This document shows positions 6,830-14,479 of a DNA stretch of 15,661 nt, piece by piece. Position 1 is the stretch's first letter. Each line of letters begins with the position of its first letter. This DNA comes from Methanoregula sp. UBA247 (GTDB lineage: Archaea > Halobacteriota > Methanomicrobia > Methanomicrobiales > Methanospirillaceae): positions 7,121 to 22,781 of the forward strand of contig DADR01000048.1 in the NCBI GenBank assembly GCA_002495055.1. Reading direction: 5' to 3'. A model generated the notes under the pieces. That model ran no database searches and was not told the DNA's origin. It worked only from the letters and a program-made list of their open reading frames with translations. Both the position numbers and the translations under genes were made by a program.

Positions 6830-7159
6830 TTATCGTGCAGATTTTGCCTTCGCACCGAGTGCAGAGACTTTTGCCCGTCGCATACGTCTGCGGATGAGCG
6901 GGCTTGCAGTGGATTCATTCAGACCTGATCCCCCGGAACGGTCCCCGCCGCGTCTTCCCCCGCCACGCCTGCCGCCACGTGCGCCGCCCCGACCCTGCGC
7001 TGCTTCATCCATTGCGTTTACTTTCTTGATGTTCACACCGGCTTTGAACCGCTGGTTCGGACCTGGTGTTTTGAGATCCCCCTCACTTTTCGGGACGAGC
7101 CTGATCTGGCCCTTCACGCCTTTTATCTGTGCCCAGATGGTAGTACCTGTTTTACCCAT
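6830..7159 (-). CDS. Small basic RGG-rich protein (DUF5350-like)
   Basis: This 109-residue, strongly basic protein has an N-terminus (MGKTGTTIWAQIKGVKGQIR) resembling a small methanogen family that I recall as DUF5350; the function is unknown. Residues 56-79 are an RGG/RG-rich segment (GRGGARGGRRGGGRRGG), and the last 20 residues are Arg/Lys/Ala-rich. RGG tracts commonly bind RNA or nucleic acid, so a role with RNA or the ribosome is plausible but inferred. GGAG sits eight bases before the ATG. It lies 82 bases after gatE, behind T-runs, and so is probably transcribed separately; a TATA-like ATTTATGAG lies about 35-40 bases upstream. The gap to the next gene start (6688-6829) holds only promoter-like AT-rich sequence. 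Confidence 0.82.
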   Translation of the reverse strand: MGKTGTTIWAQIKGVKGQIRLVPKSEGDLKTPGPNQRFKAGVNIKKVNAMDEAAQGRGGARGGRRGGGRRGGDRSGGSGLNESTASPLIRRRMRRAKVSALGAKAKSAR

Positions 7160-7213
7160 GATTAAACTCCTTATCTAATTCTGCTGCCCCACTCATAAAT
7201 GTTCGCGCCTTGT

Positions 7214-7241
7214 GTTAAAAAAAAAGTGACGGCACAAAAAA
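7214..7241 (-). terminator. Oligo-T terminator after gatE
   Basis: Immediately after the gatE stop the minus strand shows T6 and then T9 (complement of A9 at 7217-7225). Two T-runs in 25 bases with no strong hairpin fit archaeal intrinsic termination and separate gatE from the RGG-protein gene. Confidence 0.5.
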
Positions 7242-9098
7242 TTATGGCTTTTTTATGGCTAGTGCTGCAGAAATTTCTTTTTTGAGGATCTCACTTACAA
7301 TTTTTCCGTCAACTGACCCTCTCACCTCGGCCATTACCACACCCATAAGCGGGCCAAGCGCGGCTTTTCCTTTCTGCAGTACGAAATCTTCCCGGTCAGC
7401 GATAATCTTCTTCACGATTATCTCAAGATCGGCACGGGAAACCGACGGTGCCAGTTTCTCCAGAGCCTCGGCAAATGTGCTGCCCGCAGCAACGTTCCTG
7501 AAGATTTCGGGAATTGCTTCTTTTGCCGCTCTTCCGTTGTCAACCGCATGCAACGTGTCGACATAGGTCTGGTCCGATATTTTCCTGATATCTACCCCGT
7601 CACGCCTGAGTTCGGTGATGGTCGACAGGATGGTGAACGCGGCAAGTTTGGGCTTGATACCTTCCTGTACTAACTGGTCAAAAAGAGGGAGTTTCTCTGA
7701 AGAAGCAAGCTGGAGCGCATAATTCTTCTCGATGCCGAAGGCCTGCACAAACCGTTCTGCCTTTTTTGTGAGCAGTTCGGGAATGGTGATCGTCTCCCAC
7801 CTGGTATCATCGATAAGGACCGGCAATACGTCAGTCTCCGGGTACATCCGGGCTGCACCCGGTAACGGGCGCATATAGGCAGTACTCCCGTTCTCGAGCA
7901 TCTTCCTGGTTTCCTCCGGCACCGGCCTGTCCGAGAGTGCGAGCTGCGCCCGTTTGATCACCTGGTTAATTGCACAGGATGCCTGTTTTTCACTTGCACC
8001 GGCGACGAGAATAACACAGTCCTGCTCCCCGGCCCCCATATATGTGCGGAGATGGGCGACTTCTTCAGCCGTGATACCATATGCAGGGAGTTCATCGGTA
8101 TGGAAGATACCCCCGACCCCGCACTTCTTTGCATAATCCGACATCTCGCTGCCCAGTCGTCGCTCCGGCTGGATTTCACGGCCTAAAAGCCCGGCAAATC
8201 CTTTCAGGGTGATGGCGTGGATCTTCTTTGCCTTTTTGAGGACCGTGGATTTTGTCTCCCCAAAGAGGGCGGTGACGTCGACTCCGGCAGCTGATCCGGC
8301 CAAAGCCCCGCGCTTCCTGAGCTCGTCACGGATCGACAGCAGGTTGTGCTGCCGCTGCACTTCACGCCGGACCACCTCGGCAATGAGGTCAAGTTCCTGC
8401 ACGCCTTTAATTTCTACGCGTGCCCCCTTTGCTATCGAGATATTGACGTCCTGCCGTATGGTACCCAGTCCCCGCTTTACCTTACCGGTGGAACGGAGAA
8501 CCATCCCGATATATTCTGCGACCTTCTGGACATCTTCCGGCATGTGCATGTCCGGTGAGGTGGTAATCTCCACGAGCGGGATCCCGAGCCGGTCGAGAGA
8601 GAAGACCTCGTCTTTTACCCGCTGGGCTGCTTCCTCCTCAAGGCAGATTGTCTCGATATGCCCGCCGTCCGGGAGTGTGCCGCTGAATGCCACAAGTGCT
8701 GTGCGCTGGAACCCGCTGGTGTTGGAACCATCGATGACAAGCTTGCGCATTATGTGTACCTGCGGTACGGGTGTCATTCCGAACATCTTTGCGATGGTCA
8801 GGCAGATTGAGAGTGCTTCATCGTTCACGGGTGCCGGGGGTTCTTCGTCATTTTCGACAAGGCATGTGGTGTCGTAGGTAAAGTACTGGAACTTCCGGTC
8901 ATGCTTCATCTCTTCCTGTGCAGCCCGGTCGATCTCTCCCATCTCGCTGACTGTTGCCCGGAGGTAGCGAAAGAATTCACCGTCATGATCCGGGATCTCG
9001 CGGAGGGTAGTCGGGCAATGGCAGAAGAGCTTTTCCTTCGTATCCAGTTGCTGGTGGATCTCGATACCGGCAACCAGACCGAGAGCCTTATAATCCAT
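7242..9098 (-). CDS. gatE: Glu-tRNA(Gln) amidotransferase subunit E
   Basis: This 618-residue subunit transamidates Glu-tRNA(Gln) to Gln-tRNA(Gln) with ATP, using ammonia from GatD. The archaeal GatDE pair acts only on tRNA(Gln). The N-terminal GatB/E catalytic domain starts GLVAGIEIHQQLDTKEKLFCHC (7-28). An AspRS-like insertion, typical of GatE, includes GAGEQDCVILVAG around residues 355-367. A YqeY-like tail follows at the C-terminus. The length is normal for the family. ATG 9098 is chosen because the family N-terminus begins there and GAGGAG lies about seven bases upstream; the in-frame extension to 9173 is shadow of gatD. The start overlaps the end of gatD by 11 bases, which helps equal production of the two subunits. 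Confidence 0.96.
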   Translation of the reverse strand: MDYKALGLVAGIEIHQQLDTKEKLFCHCPTTLREIPDHDGEFFRYLRATVSEMGEIDRAAQEEMKHDRKFQYFTYDTTCLVENDEEPPAPVNDEALSICLTIAKMFGMTPVPQVHIMRKLVIDGSNTSGFQRTALVAFSGTLPDGGHIETICLEEEAAQRVKDEVFSLDRLGIPLVEITTSPDMHMPEDVQKVAEYIGMVLRSTGKVKRGLGTIRQDVNISIAKGARVEIKGVQELDLIAEVVRREVQRQHNLLSIRDELRKRGALAGSAAGVDVTALFGETKSTVLKKAKKIHAITLKGFAGLLGREIQPERRLGSEMSDYAKKCGVGGIFHTDELPAYGITAEEVAHLRTYMGAGEQDCVILVAGASEKQASCAINQVIKRAQLALSDRPVPEETRKMLENGSTAYMRPLPGAARMYPETDVLPVLIDDTRWETITIPELLTKKAERFVQAFGIEKNYALQLASSEKLPLFDQLVQEGIKPKLAAFTILSTITELRRDGVDIRKISDQTYVDTLHAVDNGRAAKEAIPEIFRNVAAGSTFAEALEKLAPSVSRADLEIIVKKIIADREDFVLQKGKAALGPLMGVVMAEVRGSVDGKIVSEILKKEISAALAIKKP

Positions 9099-10326
9099 GG
9101 GCGCTCCTCTGCATGCATTCTCCTTTGAGGTCCGACTGCATGAGTGCGGCAGCCTTAAGGCTATCCTTCTCATTCCCGAGCACCCACATCAGCTTGACGA
9201 GCGCCACTTCCGGCAGCAGGTCGCCACCCTCGATGACGCCGGCACTCAAAAGGTCTCGGCCGGTATCGTAAACCCGGTCGCAGACTCTGCCGTGCATACA
9301 CTGCGAGGTCATGACGATAAGTGCTCCCTGATCACAGAGGCGCTTCAGGTGCGGGATGAGCGTTGTGCTGGTATGCCCAAGACCCGTCCCTGCAATCACG
9401 ATACCGTGATACCCTTCATACGCATTCAGAAGGTCCGGTGTCATTCCCGGGTAGGACTGGAGAAGGGCGCAGTGCGGGTCGAGTGCATCGTGGATGGCGA
9501 GGGGACTGGTTCCACGCCGCACTGCACCTTTTGTCAGGGTCACTTTACGGGAGGGATACGATACATCCCCGATGGGAGCGATACCGAGGCTCCGGAATGC
9601 ATCACGGCGGGAGGTATGCATCTTACGCACCCGGGTCCCGCGGTGGATAGCGCACGTGTCATCACTGGTGGTGGCGTGCATCACGACTGCTACTTCTCCC
9701 AGTTCGCTCGTTGCTGCCGCTGCAGCACAGACTGCATTCATGGCATTGTCGCTTGAGGGCCGGTCAGCAGAGCGCTGGGAACCGACAAAGATGACGGGTA
9801 CAGGGGTATCGATCATGAAACTGAGTGCTGCGGCACTGTAGCCCATGGTATCCGTACCATGGGTAACAATCACCCCCTTTGCGCCGTTTTGTATCTCCCT
9901 GTACACTGCCCGGGCAAGCTCCTGCCAGATGGCGGGCGTCATATTCTCCGAGAGGATTGTGGCAAGGGGCACGGTCCGGTAGTTGGCGATTTCCTTGAGT
10001 TCAGGGATGGCTGTCAGGATATCGTTTGCATTGAACTGGCTCGTGACCGAGCCCGTCCGGTAATCGATCCTGCTCGCTATTGTCCCGCCTGTTGAGACGA
10101 TGGCCAGATGAGGGAGGCTTGTGTTCTGGATAACGTCATGCTGCTTTATTGTAACAGGTTCCGGGCGGGAAATAAATCTGCAGGTGTTGGGGGGTACGCC
10201 AATATTATAACCGGAATCGAGTTTCACGACTGCCATTCCGTCGCGTTTGGTGATGTATACCCCATCCCTGTTCATGCCCCGGTACTCGCAGATGACCAGA
10301 TCACCAGAGGAAAAATGTTCGGTTAT
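9088..10326 (-). CDS. gatD: Glu-tRNA(Gln) amidotransferase subunit D, apparent ATA start
   Basis: This is the asparaginase-like subunit that releases ammonia from glutamine or asparagine for GatE. STGGTIA (78-84) and THGTDTM (155-161) carry the catalytic threonines and aspartate, and K235 in RKMHTSRRDAF is the likely catalytic lysine. Before them is the GatD N-terminal domain with SGYNIGV (38-44). The first ATG (10275) would cut 17 residues from that domain. The in-frame upstream codons read TEHFSSGDLVICEYRG, a sensible GatD N-terminus, and contain no ATG, GTG or TTG. An ATA at 10326-10324 starts this stretch, with GGAGG eight bases before it, and overlaps the argH TAA as ATAA. I therefore mark ATA as the probable start (412 aa). 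Initiation at 10275 (395 aa) or a sequencing error is possible. Confidence 0.95.
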   Translation of the reverse strand: MTEHFSSGDLVICEYRGMNRDGVYITKRDGMAVVKLDSGYNIGVPPNTCRFISRPEPVTIKQHDVIQNTSLPHLAIVSTGGTIASRIDYRTGSVTSQFNANDILTAIPELKEIANYRTVPLATILSENMTPAIWQELARAVYREIQNGAKGVIVTHGTDTMGYSAAALSFMIDTPVPVIFVGSQRSADRPSSDNAMNAVCAAAAATSELGEVAVVMHATTSDDTCAIHRGTRVRKMHTSRRDAFRSLGIAPIGDVSYPSRKVTLTKGAVRRGTSPLAIHDALDPHCALLQSYPGMTPDLLNAYEGYHGIVIAGTGLGHTSTTLIPHLKRLCDQGALIVMTSQCMHGRVCDRVYDTGRDLLSAGVIEGGDLLPEVALVKLMWVLGNEKDSLKAAALMQSDLKGECMQRSAHGL

Positions 10327-11804
10327 GCTACCAGCCTCCGCGCTTTTGCAACCAGGGCATCCTTTGCCTGTGCGAGTTTTGTGAGCCGCTGGTCGATAAG
10401 GTCAGCGTCAGAATCAAGCTGCTTTGTGCGATCAACGATGGCACTTTTTATCGCTGACGGTGCAGGGCCGCCGGGAGCTTTCCGTAAAGCAATGGAATTG
10501 TGCACGTCAAGTGCCTCCTCGATCTTCTGCCGGGTGAGACCTTGTGAGGAAAGGGAGATGCCCGGTGCTACCTCCTGTGCAGCCTCCTCCAGGGTAGCAA
10601 GCGAGAGGCTTCCTTTCTGTACTGCCCTCCCGACAATAGTATGGGCCGTGCGGAACGGGAGACTGCAGGAACGGACAAGGGTATCGGCAAGATCGGTTGC
10701 GGTCGAGAACCCTTTCCCTGCCTCCTCCTTCATCCGGTCGGTATTGAATTCTGCACTGGAGAGCATCTCGATGAGAAGCCGGAGGCACTCCTTTGAATCC
10801 CGCAGCCCTCTCCAGATATTCGGCGTGAGTTCCTGCAGGTCGCGGTTGTAGCTCATAGGGAGGCCTTTCATAATCATCAGGGCACCGGTGAACGCCCCGA
10901 ATACGGACCCGGTCTTAGCCCGCATAATCTCGGCAGTATCCGGGTTCTTTTTCTGGGGCATGATGGAGGATGTTGAGCAGAACGCGTCATCAAGAGAGAC
11001 GAATTTCACAAACGAAGTCGACCAGATAATCAGCTCTTCACAGAGCCGGCTCGTATTCACCATGACAATGGAGAGAGCAGAAAGTGTCTCTAACGCGAAG
11101 TCGCGGGTGGCCACAGCGTCCATGGTATTGGTTACGAGGCCGTCAAATCCGAGGAGATTTGCCGTGTATTCACGGCTGATGGGATAACCGGTGGAGGCGA
11201 ATGCTGCAGCACCGAGCGGGGACTGGTTCACCCGTACATATGCTTCCCTGATACGGTCGAAGTCACGGGAGAATGCCTGTTCGTATGCCAGGAGGTGGTG
11301 TGCAAGGGTTGTTGGCTGTGCATGCTGCAGATGGGTAAAACCGGGCATGACGGTGTCGCTGTGCTTCTCTGCAAGGACGACCAGAACTTTTCGGACTTTT
11401 AAGAGTGCTGACATCTGCTTGAGCAGTTCCTCGCGGAGTTTTATCCGGATGCAGGTGGCGACTTCATCATTTCGTGAACGCCCCATGTGCATACGCCCGC
11501 CAATCTCTGCACCTACCGATTCGACCAGGAGTGATTCTATTCCCGCATGGACATCTTCAAACCGGTCGTCAAACACTTCTTCGGGAATTCCTTCATCAAA
11601 GAGCTCAAGCAGTGCCAAAAGAAGCTGCTTTGCGATCTCATGGTCGATGATCTTCTGTTTTTCCAGCATCAGCACATGGGCAAGATCAACAAGAATATCT
11701 GCGTCAGCGATACAGCGGTCTGCATGCATCGATGAGAGGAAATGCATCATCTCACCAGTCCTCTCTCCTGAAAGGCGCCCTGACCTCACCACATCTGTTC
11801 GCAT
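10323..11804 (-). CDS. argH: Argininosuccinate lyase
   Basis: This 493-residue cytoplasmic enzyme splits argininosuccinate into arginine and fumarate, the last step of arginine biosynthesis. It belongs to the fumarase/aspartase superfamily and acts as a tetramer with shared active sites. HMGRSRND (106-113), PGFTHLQHAQPTT (154-166) and the signature loop SSIMPQKKNPD (279-289) with its catalytic serine are all present. ATG 11804 is chosen over 11819 because GGAGGG lies seven bases before it and actually overlaps the earlier ATG. The stop is shared with the apparent gatD start. The HTH regulator gene ends 47 bases upstream, so the two could be co-transcribed, although a TATA-like AATATACG between them may provide a separate promoter. 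Confidence 0.97.
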   Translation of the reverse strand: MRTDVVRSGRLSGERTGEMMHFLSSMHADRCIADADILVDLAHVLMLEKQKIIDHEIAKQLLLALLELFDEGIPEEVFDDRFEDVHAGIESLLVESVGAEIGGRMHMGRSRNDEVATCIRIKLREELLKQMSALLKVRKVLVVLAEKHSDTVMPGFTHLQHAQPTTLAHHLLAYEQAFSRDFDRIREAYVRVNQSPLGAAAFASTGYPISREYTANLLGFDGLVTNTMDAVATRDFALETLSALSIVMVNTSRLCEELIIWSTSFVKFVSLDDAFCSTSSIMPQKKNPDTAEIMRAKTGSVFGAFTGALMIMKGLPMSYNRDLQELTPNIWRGLRDSKECLRLLIEMLSSAEFNTDRMKEEAGKGFSTATDLADTLVRSCSLPFRTAHTIVGRAVQKGSLSLATLEEAAQEVAPGISLSSQGLTRQKIEEALDVHNSIALRKAPGGPAPSAIKSAIVDRTKQLDSDADLIDQRLTKLAQAKDALVAKARRLVA

Positions 11805-11837
11805 TCGTTCTCCCTCCATTTATTTCCTGATAGCTAT

Positions 11838-11850
11838 TGGTCGTATATTG
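11838..11850 (-). promoter_or_regulatory. Candidate TATA box before argH
   Basis: The minus strand reads AATCAATATACGA about 35-45 bases before the argH ATG, allowing a short leader that contains the GGAGGG site. It could give argH-gatD-gatE a promoter independent of the HTH gene. Identified by eye. Confidence 0.3.
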
Positions 11851-11851
11851 A

Positions 11852-12376
11852 TTAAATCCACGCCTTTCGCGCAGCGAGTTCTATTGCACGCTGGACAGAT
11901 TCCCGGGGGATGATTGTTGCGACCGGTATCCTTACGAGCTGCTCGATCACACTAGAGACGATGGGTGCGCAGACAATTGCGACCGCACCTTCACGTTCAG
12001 CCCGGACCGCGGCAACGATCGCATCTTCCATCGTATGGACCGGGTATTCCCGGACACGAATGTGTTTTGCATCGACTTCTGCGGTTTTCTCCTCGATAGT
12101 TTCAAGTACCGACCGTGCAACAATCAATCCGATAAACTGTCCTTCAGGAGTACGGTAAATCCTGCCCAGGGCACGAATGATTGCGCGCAGCGTAGAGAGG
12201 TTGGGCGAGCGCTTACCGTGCAGGATCTTGTACAACGAGCTCTGGGCAATCCCGCTCTTCTCCGACAATTCCCTGACGCTGATACGAAGGTCGTGATGGA
12301 GCAGGTCGTTCAGTGTAGCTATGAATTCCTCATCTGAGGTGAGAGCGGCGCGCGTGAGCCGGTCTATTGGATCCAT
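11852..12376 (-). CDS. HTH transcriptional regulator with PrpR-like C-terminal domain
   Basis: This 174-residue DNA-binding protein has an XRE-type helix-turn-helix at residues 32-69 (VRELSEKSGIAQSSLYKILHG). The C-terminal part (about 85-174) alternates strands and helices (EDAIVAAVRAEREGAVAIVC, IPVATIIPRESVQRAIELA). It resembles the ligand-sensing N-terminal domain of PrpR-type regulators; this is a pattern judgement. It may sense a small metabolite. ATG 12376 is preferred to 12385 because it starts at the edge of a 22-bp palindrome, while 12385 lies inside it; neither has a Shine-Dalgarno. The gene is divergent from the ABC importer and upstream of argH, so either could be its target, and the palindrome suggests self-regulation. 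Confidence 0.85.
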   Translation of the reverse strand: MDPIDRLTRAALTSDEEFIATLNDLLHHDLRISVRELSEKSGIAQSSLYKILHGKRSPNLSTLRAIIRALGRIYRTPEGQFIGLIVARSVLETIEEKTAEVDAKHIRVREYPVHTMEDAIVAAVRAEREGAVAIVCAPIVSSVIEQLVRIPVATIIPRESVQRAIELAARKAWI

Positions 12377-12398
12377 TTGTATCATATAATAGATACAA
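12377..12398. promoter_or_regulatory. 22-bp palindrome at the HTH gene start (candidate operator)
   Basis: TTGTATC (12377-12383) and GATACAA (12392-12398) form perfect 7-bp arms around ATATAATA. It directly precedes the preferred start codon and would block initiation or RNA polymerase if bound. Two-fold symmetry and position fit autoregulation by the dimeric HTH protein; no other copy was noticed in the window. Confidence 0.5.
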
Positions 12399-12604
12399 TA
12401 AGGTTAACTCCAGAAAAATTTTTTCGTATTGTCCTTATCGGGTTGCAGGGGTATGGGTAGTGTCCTGCAGGAGTAACTCCTTTTTTGGACATTCATCTTC
12501 TAAATTTTACCCAATAGTAAAATTTCTCTCCCAAAAGAAGGACAAAAATAGAGTAAAAATGTCCATATCGTGTAATTTATGTATTGCCAGAACAATTCTC
12601 CCGT
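12399..12604. promoter_or_regulatory. Divergent regulatory region with stacked inverted repeats
   Basis: No gene is present. Several symmetric elements occur: TGCAGG/CCTGCA (12444-12449, 12464-12469); AGGAGTAACTCCT at 12469-12481, followed by T6; AAATTTTAC-N6-GTAAAATTT at 12502-12525 (perfect 9-bp arms); and TGGACAT (12486-12492) facing ATGTCCA (12559-12565). Together with the TATA box at 12576-12583 they lie upstream of the importer and suggest control by one or more dimeric regulators. Confidence 0.45.
12576..12583 (+). promoter_or_regulatory. TATA box of the ABC importer (leaderless start)
   Basis: TTTATGTA is centred about 25 bases before ATG 12605. No Shine-Dalgarno precedes that ATG, so the transcript probably begins at or next to the start codon, a common arrangement in archaea. 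Confidence 0.45.
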
Positions 12605-13612
12605 ATGAAAACAATGAAAATTCCGGCAATCGCGCTTGTCGCTATTGTCCTTTTACTGGTCACTGCCGGTTGCACGCAACCGACAGGCACAACCACTCCT
12701 GTCCCGACCGTAGCCCCCATCAAGGAACTACGGATCGGGTACCAGCCCAGCACTCACCAGATGGCCGAAATCACTGCCATGGCCAAGGGCTGGTGGCAGG
12801 AGGATCTTGCACCTTTTGGCGTTGTGAATGTTACGGATAAGGTCTTCCCGAGTGGCCCGCCTGAGATGCAGGCCATGCTTGCCGGTGAACTCGATGTTGC
12901 CTACGTTGGCGCAGCCCCGGTCCTGAGCGCGCTTGCAACCGGGCTTGATGCCAAGATCGTTGCCGGTGTCAATACACAGGGCTCCGATCTCGTGGTAAGG
13001 AACGACATCATCTACACAGGCCCGCAGAGCCTGAGCGGGAGGACTATTGCCACCTTCCCGCCCGGCAGCATCCAGGATACGGTCCTGCGGGACTGGCTCA
13101 AGAAGAACAACCTCACCCCGGACAAGGATGTCTTCATCAAGGGAATGACCCCGGGCGATGCCGTCACGGCCATCCTTGCCGGTAAAGTCGACGGAATCTT
13201 CCTCCCGACCCCTTCACCGAGCACGGTCGTGAACCAGGGCAAGGGGAAAGTTGTTGTCCAATCCGGCGAGATGTACCCCAACCATACCTGTTGTGTGCTT
13301 GTTGTCAGCGGTAAACTGATCCGCGAGCATCCGGAGATTGTCCGGGAGATCATCAAAACCAATGATAAGGCAGTTGCCTGGAACCAGCAGAACCTCGATG
13401 AAGCTGCCCAGATATACTCAACGAAGACCGGGGCCAGCCTGGCAGACGTCAAGGCGTCGCTGACAGAATGGGACGGCAGCTGGGCTTCAGACCCGAATGT
13501 TATTGTCGAACCTGTCCTTGAATACGCGAAGATCCAGTACGAGCTCGGGTTCATCAAAAAGCCCCTGACAAAAGAGGAGATCTTTGACCTTACCTTTTAC
13601 CAGAAGGCCTGA
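12605..13612 (+). CDS. ABC importer substrate-binding lipoprotein (NitT/TauT, SsuA-like)
   Basis: This 335-residue secreted binding protein has an N-terminal hydrophobic segment ending in the lipobox LVTAGC, so Cys22 should be lipid-anchored outside the membrane. A Thr/Pro-rich linker follows (TGTTTPVPTVAP). The mature domain begins KELRIGYQPSTHQMAEITAM and has the periplasmic-binding fold of the NMT1/SsuA type (PEMQAMLAGELDVAYVGAAP). These proteins deliver sulfonates, nitrate, pyrimidine precursors and other small solutes; the substrate here is unknown. An adjacent cysteine pair in HTCCVLV near residue 225 stands out. ATG 12605 is preferred to an in-frame TTG at 12584 because the signal peptide starts there and the TATA spacing suits a leaderless message. 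The permease gene follows after 77 bases. Confidence 0.9.
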   Translation: MKTMKIPAIALVAIVLLLVTAGCTQPTGTTTPVPTVAPIKELRIGYQPSTHQMAEITAMAKGWWQEDLAPFGVVNVTDKVFPSGPPEMQAMLAGELDVAYVGAAPVLSALATGLDAKIVAGVNTQGSDLVVRNDIIYTGPQSLSGRTIATFPPGSIQDTVLRDWLKKNNLTPDKDVFIKGMTPGDAVTAILAGKVDGIFLPTPSPSTVVNQGKGKVVVQSGEMYPNHTCCVLVVSGKLIREHPEIVREIIKTNDKAVAWNQQNLDEAAQIYSTKTGASLADVKASLTEWDGSWASDPNVIVEPVLEYAKIQYELGFIKKPLTKEEIFDLTFYQKA

Positions 13613-13624
13613 TTCAGTCCTTAC

Positions 13625-13645
13625 CAACCTTTTTTCCTTTTGGAT
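13625..13645 (+). terminator. T-rich attenuator between binding protein and permease genes
   Basis: CCTTTTTTCCTTTTGG lies just after the binding-protein stop. It may end part of the transcripts, giving more binding protein than membrane components, as is common for such importers. A TATA-like GTATTTATTGG (about 13669-13679) could restart transcription close to the permease. Both roles are inferred. Confidence 0.3.
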
Positions 13646-13689
13646 TCTTAGTACTAGCAAAGGACCGGGTATTTATTGGCAGGTTGATC

Positions 13690-14478
13690 ATGGGAAGGGA
13701 TAATCGGAAAAACAGGAAGAACCGGTGGCTTGGTCTCCTTGCGATCGTCATCGCACTGGCGGTCTGGCAGTTTATTGCGGTCGTCATCATCCGGTACCCG
13801 TTCATTCTCCCTGCCCCCACCGATGTCTTTGCGGCGTTTGTCAGCCTGGTGCAGCAGGGGACCATCCTCCTTGACATCGAGGCAAGCCTGATACACTTCG
13901 CGGTCGGGCTTGGCATGGCGCTCCTTATCGGTATCCCAATCGGGATCCTGATGGGCTGGGATCGGCGCTTCGATGACTTTTTTGACCCGCTTATCGAGCT
14001 CCTCCGCCCGATCCCACCCCTTGCCTGGATCCCGTTTGCGATCATCTGGTTCGGGCTTACGGCTTCAGCTGCCGGGTTCATCATCTTTGTCGGTGCGGTC
14101 TTTCCCATCATTATCAATACATACAGCGGTTTTAGGGGTGTCCCCCGGGTCTTTGTCGAAGCCGCAAAGATGCTCGGCTGTACAAAAAGCCGGGACCTCA
14201 TCCGGTATATTGCATTCCCGGCCGCCCTGCCCTCGGTTGCGGCCGGGATACGGATCGCCACCGGCGTAGGCTGGATGTGCCTTGTTGCAGCCGAACTCTT
14301 CGGTGTCTCGAATTACGGTCTCGGCCAGAAGCTCTGGTTCTTCTACAGCCTGCACCAGATGGACAGCGTTGTGGTCTATATGATCATCCTTGGCCTAATC
14401 GGTCTTGTCTTTGATATGATCTTCCGTTACTATATTGACCGGCACTTCCTGAAGTGGCGGATTGGGGAGGTAGCATAA
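13690..14478 (+). CDS. ABC importer permease (SsuC/TauC-like)
   Basis: This 262-residue inner-membrane subunit is of the BPD_transp_1 family. It has about six hydrophobic segments, starting at residues 12-33. The cytoplasmic EAA loop EAAKMLGCTKSRDLIRYIAFPAALP contacts the ATPase. Two copies normally form the channel. ATG 13690 is chosen; a TTG at 13684 is two codons upstream, and the AGG at 13681-13683 is the only weak ribosome site. The stop is one base before the ATPase start, whose GGAGGT lies within this gene's last codons, so the two are translated together. Base composition is more GC-rich than the left part of the window. Confidence 0.92.
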   Translation: MGRDNRKNRKNRWLGLLAIVIALAVWQFIAVVIIRYPFILPAPTDVFAAFVSLVQQGTILLDIEASLIHFAVGLGMALLIGIPIGILMGWDRRFDDFFDPLIELLRPIPPLAWIPFAIIWFGLTASAAGFIIFVGAVFPIIINTYSGFRGVPRVFVEAAKMLGCTKSRDLIRYIAFPAALPSVAAGIRIATGVGWMCLVAAELFGVSNYGLGQKLWFFYSLHQMDSVVVYMIILGLIGLVFDMIFRYYIDRHFLKWRIGEVA

Positions 14479-14479
14479 C

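Noticed and set aside
8209..8877. 222-codon plus-strand ORF opposite gatE
   Set aside because: It is antisense to the conserved gatE core and its Ser/Arg/Thr-rich composition is typical of a shadow frame.
10108..10851. 247-codon plus-strand ORF opposite gatD/argH
   Set aside because: It lies antisense to two well-conserved genes and its translation is Ser/Arg/Ala-rich without family motifs, so it is a shadow frame.
11191..11913. 240-codon plus-strand ORF opposite argH
   Set aside because: The sequence is Ser/Arg-rich low complexity, fully antisense to argH and the HTH gene end.
12399..12604. Possible riboswitch upstream of the importer
   Set aside because: The TATA box is centred about 25 bases before the ATG, so the message is probably leaderless and the repeats lie outside the transcript. 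They read better as DNA operator sites.
13614..14261. 215-codon minus-strand ORF opposite the permease
   Set aside because: The sequence is Arg/Ser/Met-rich with no recognisable domain. The plus-strand permease has clear membrane segments and an EAA loop.
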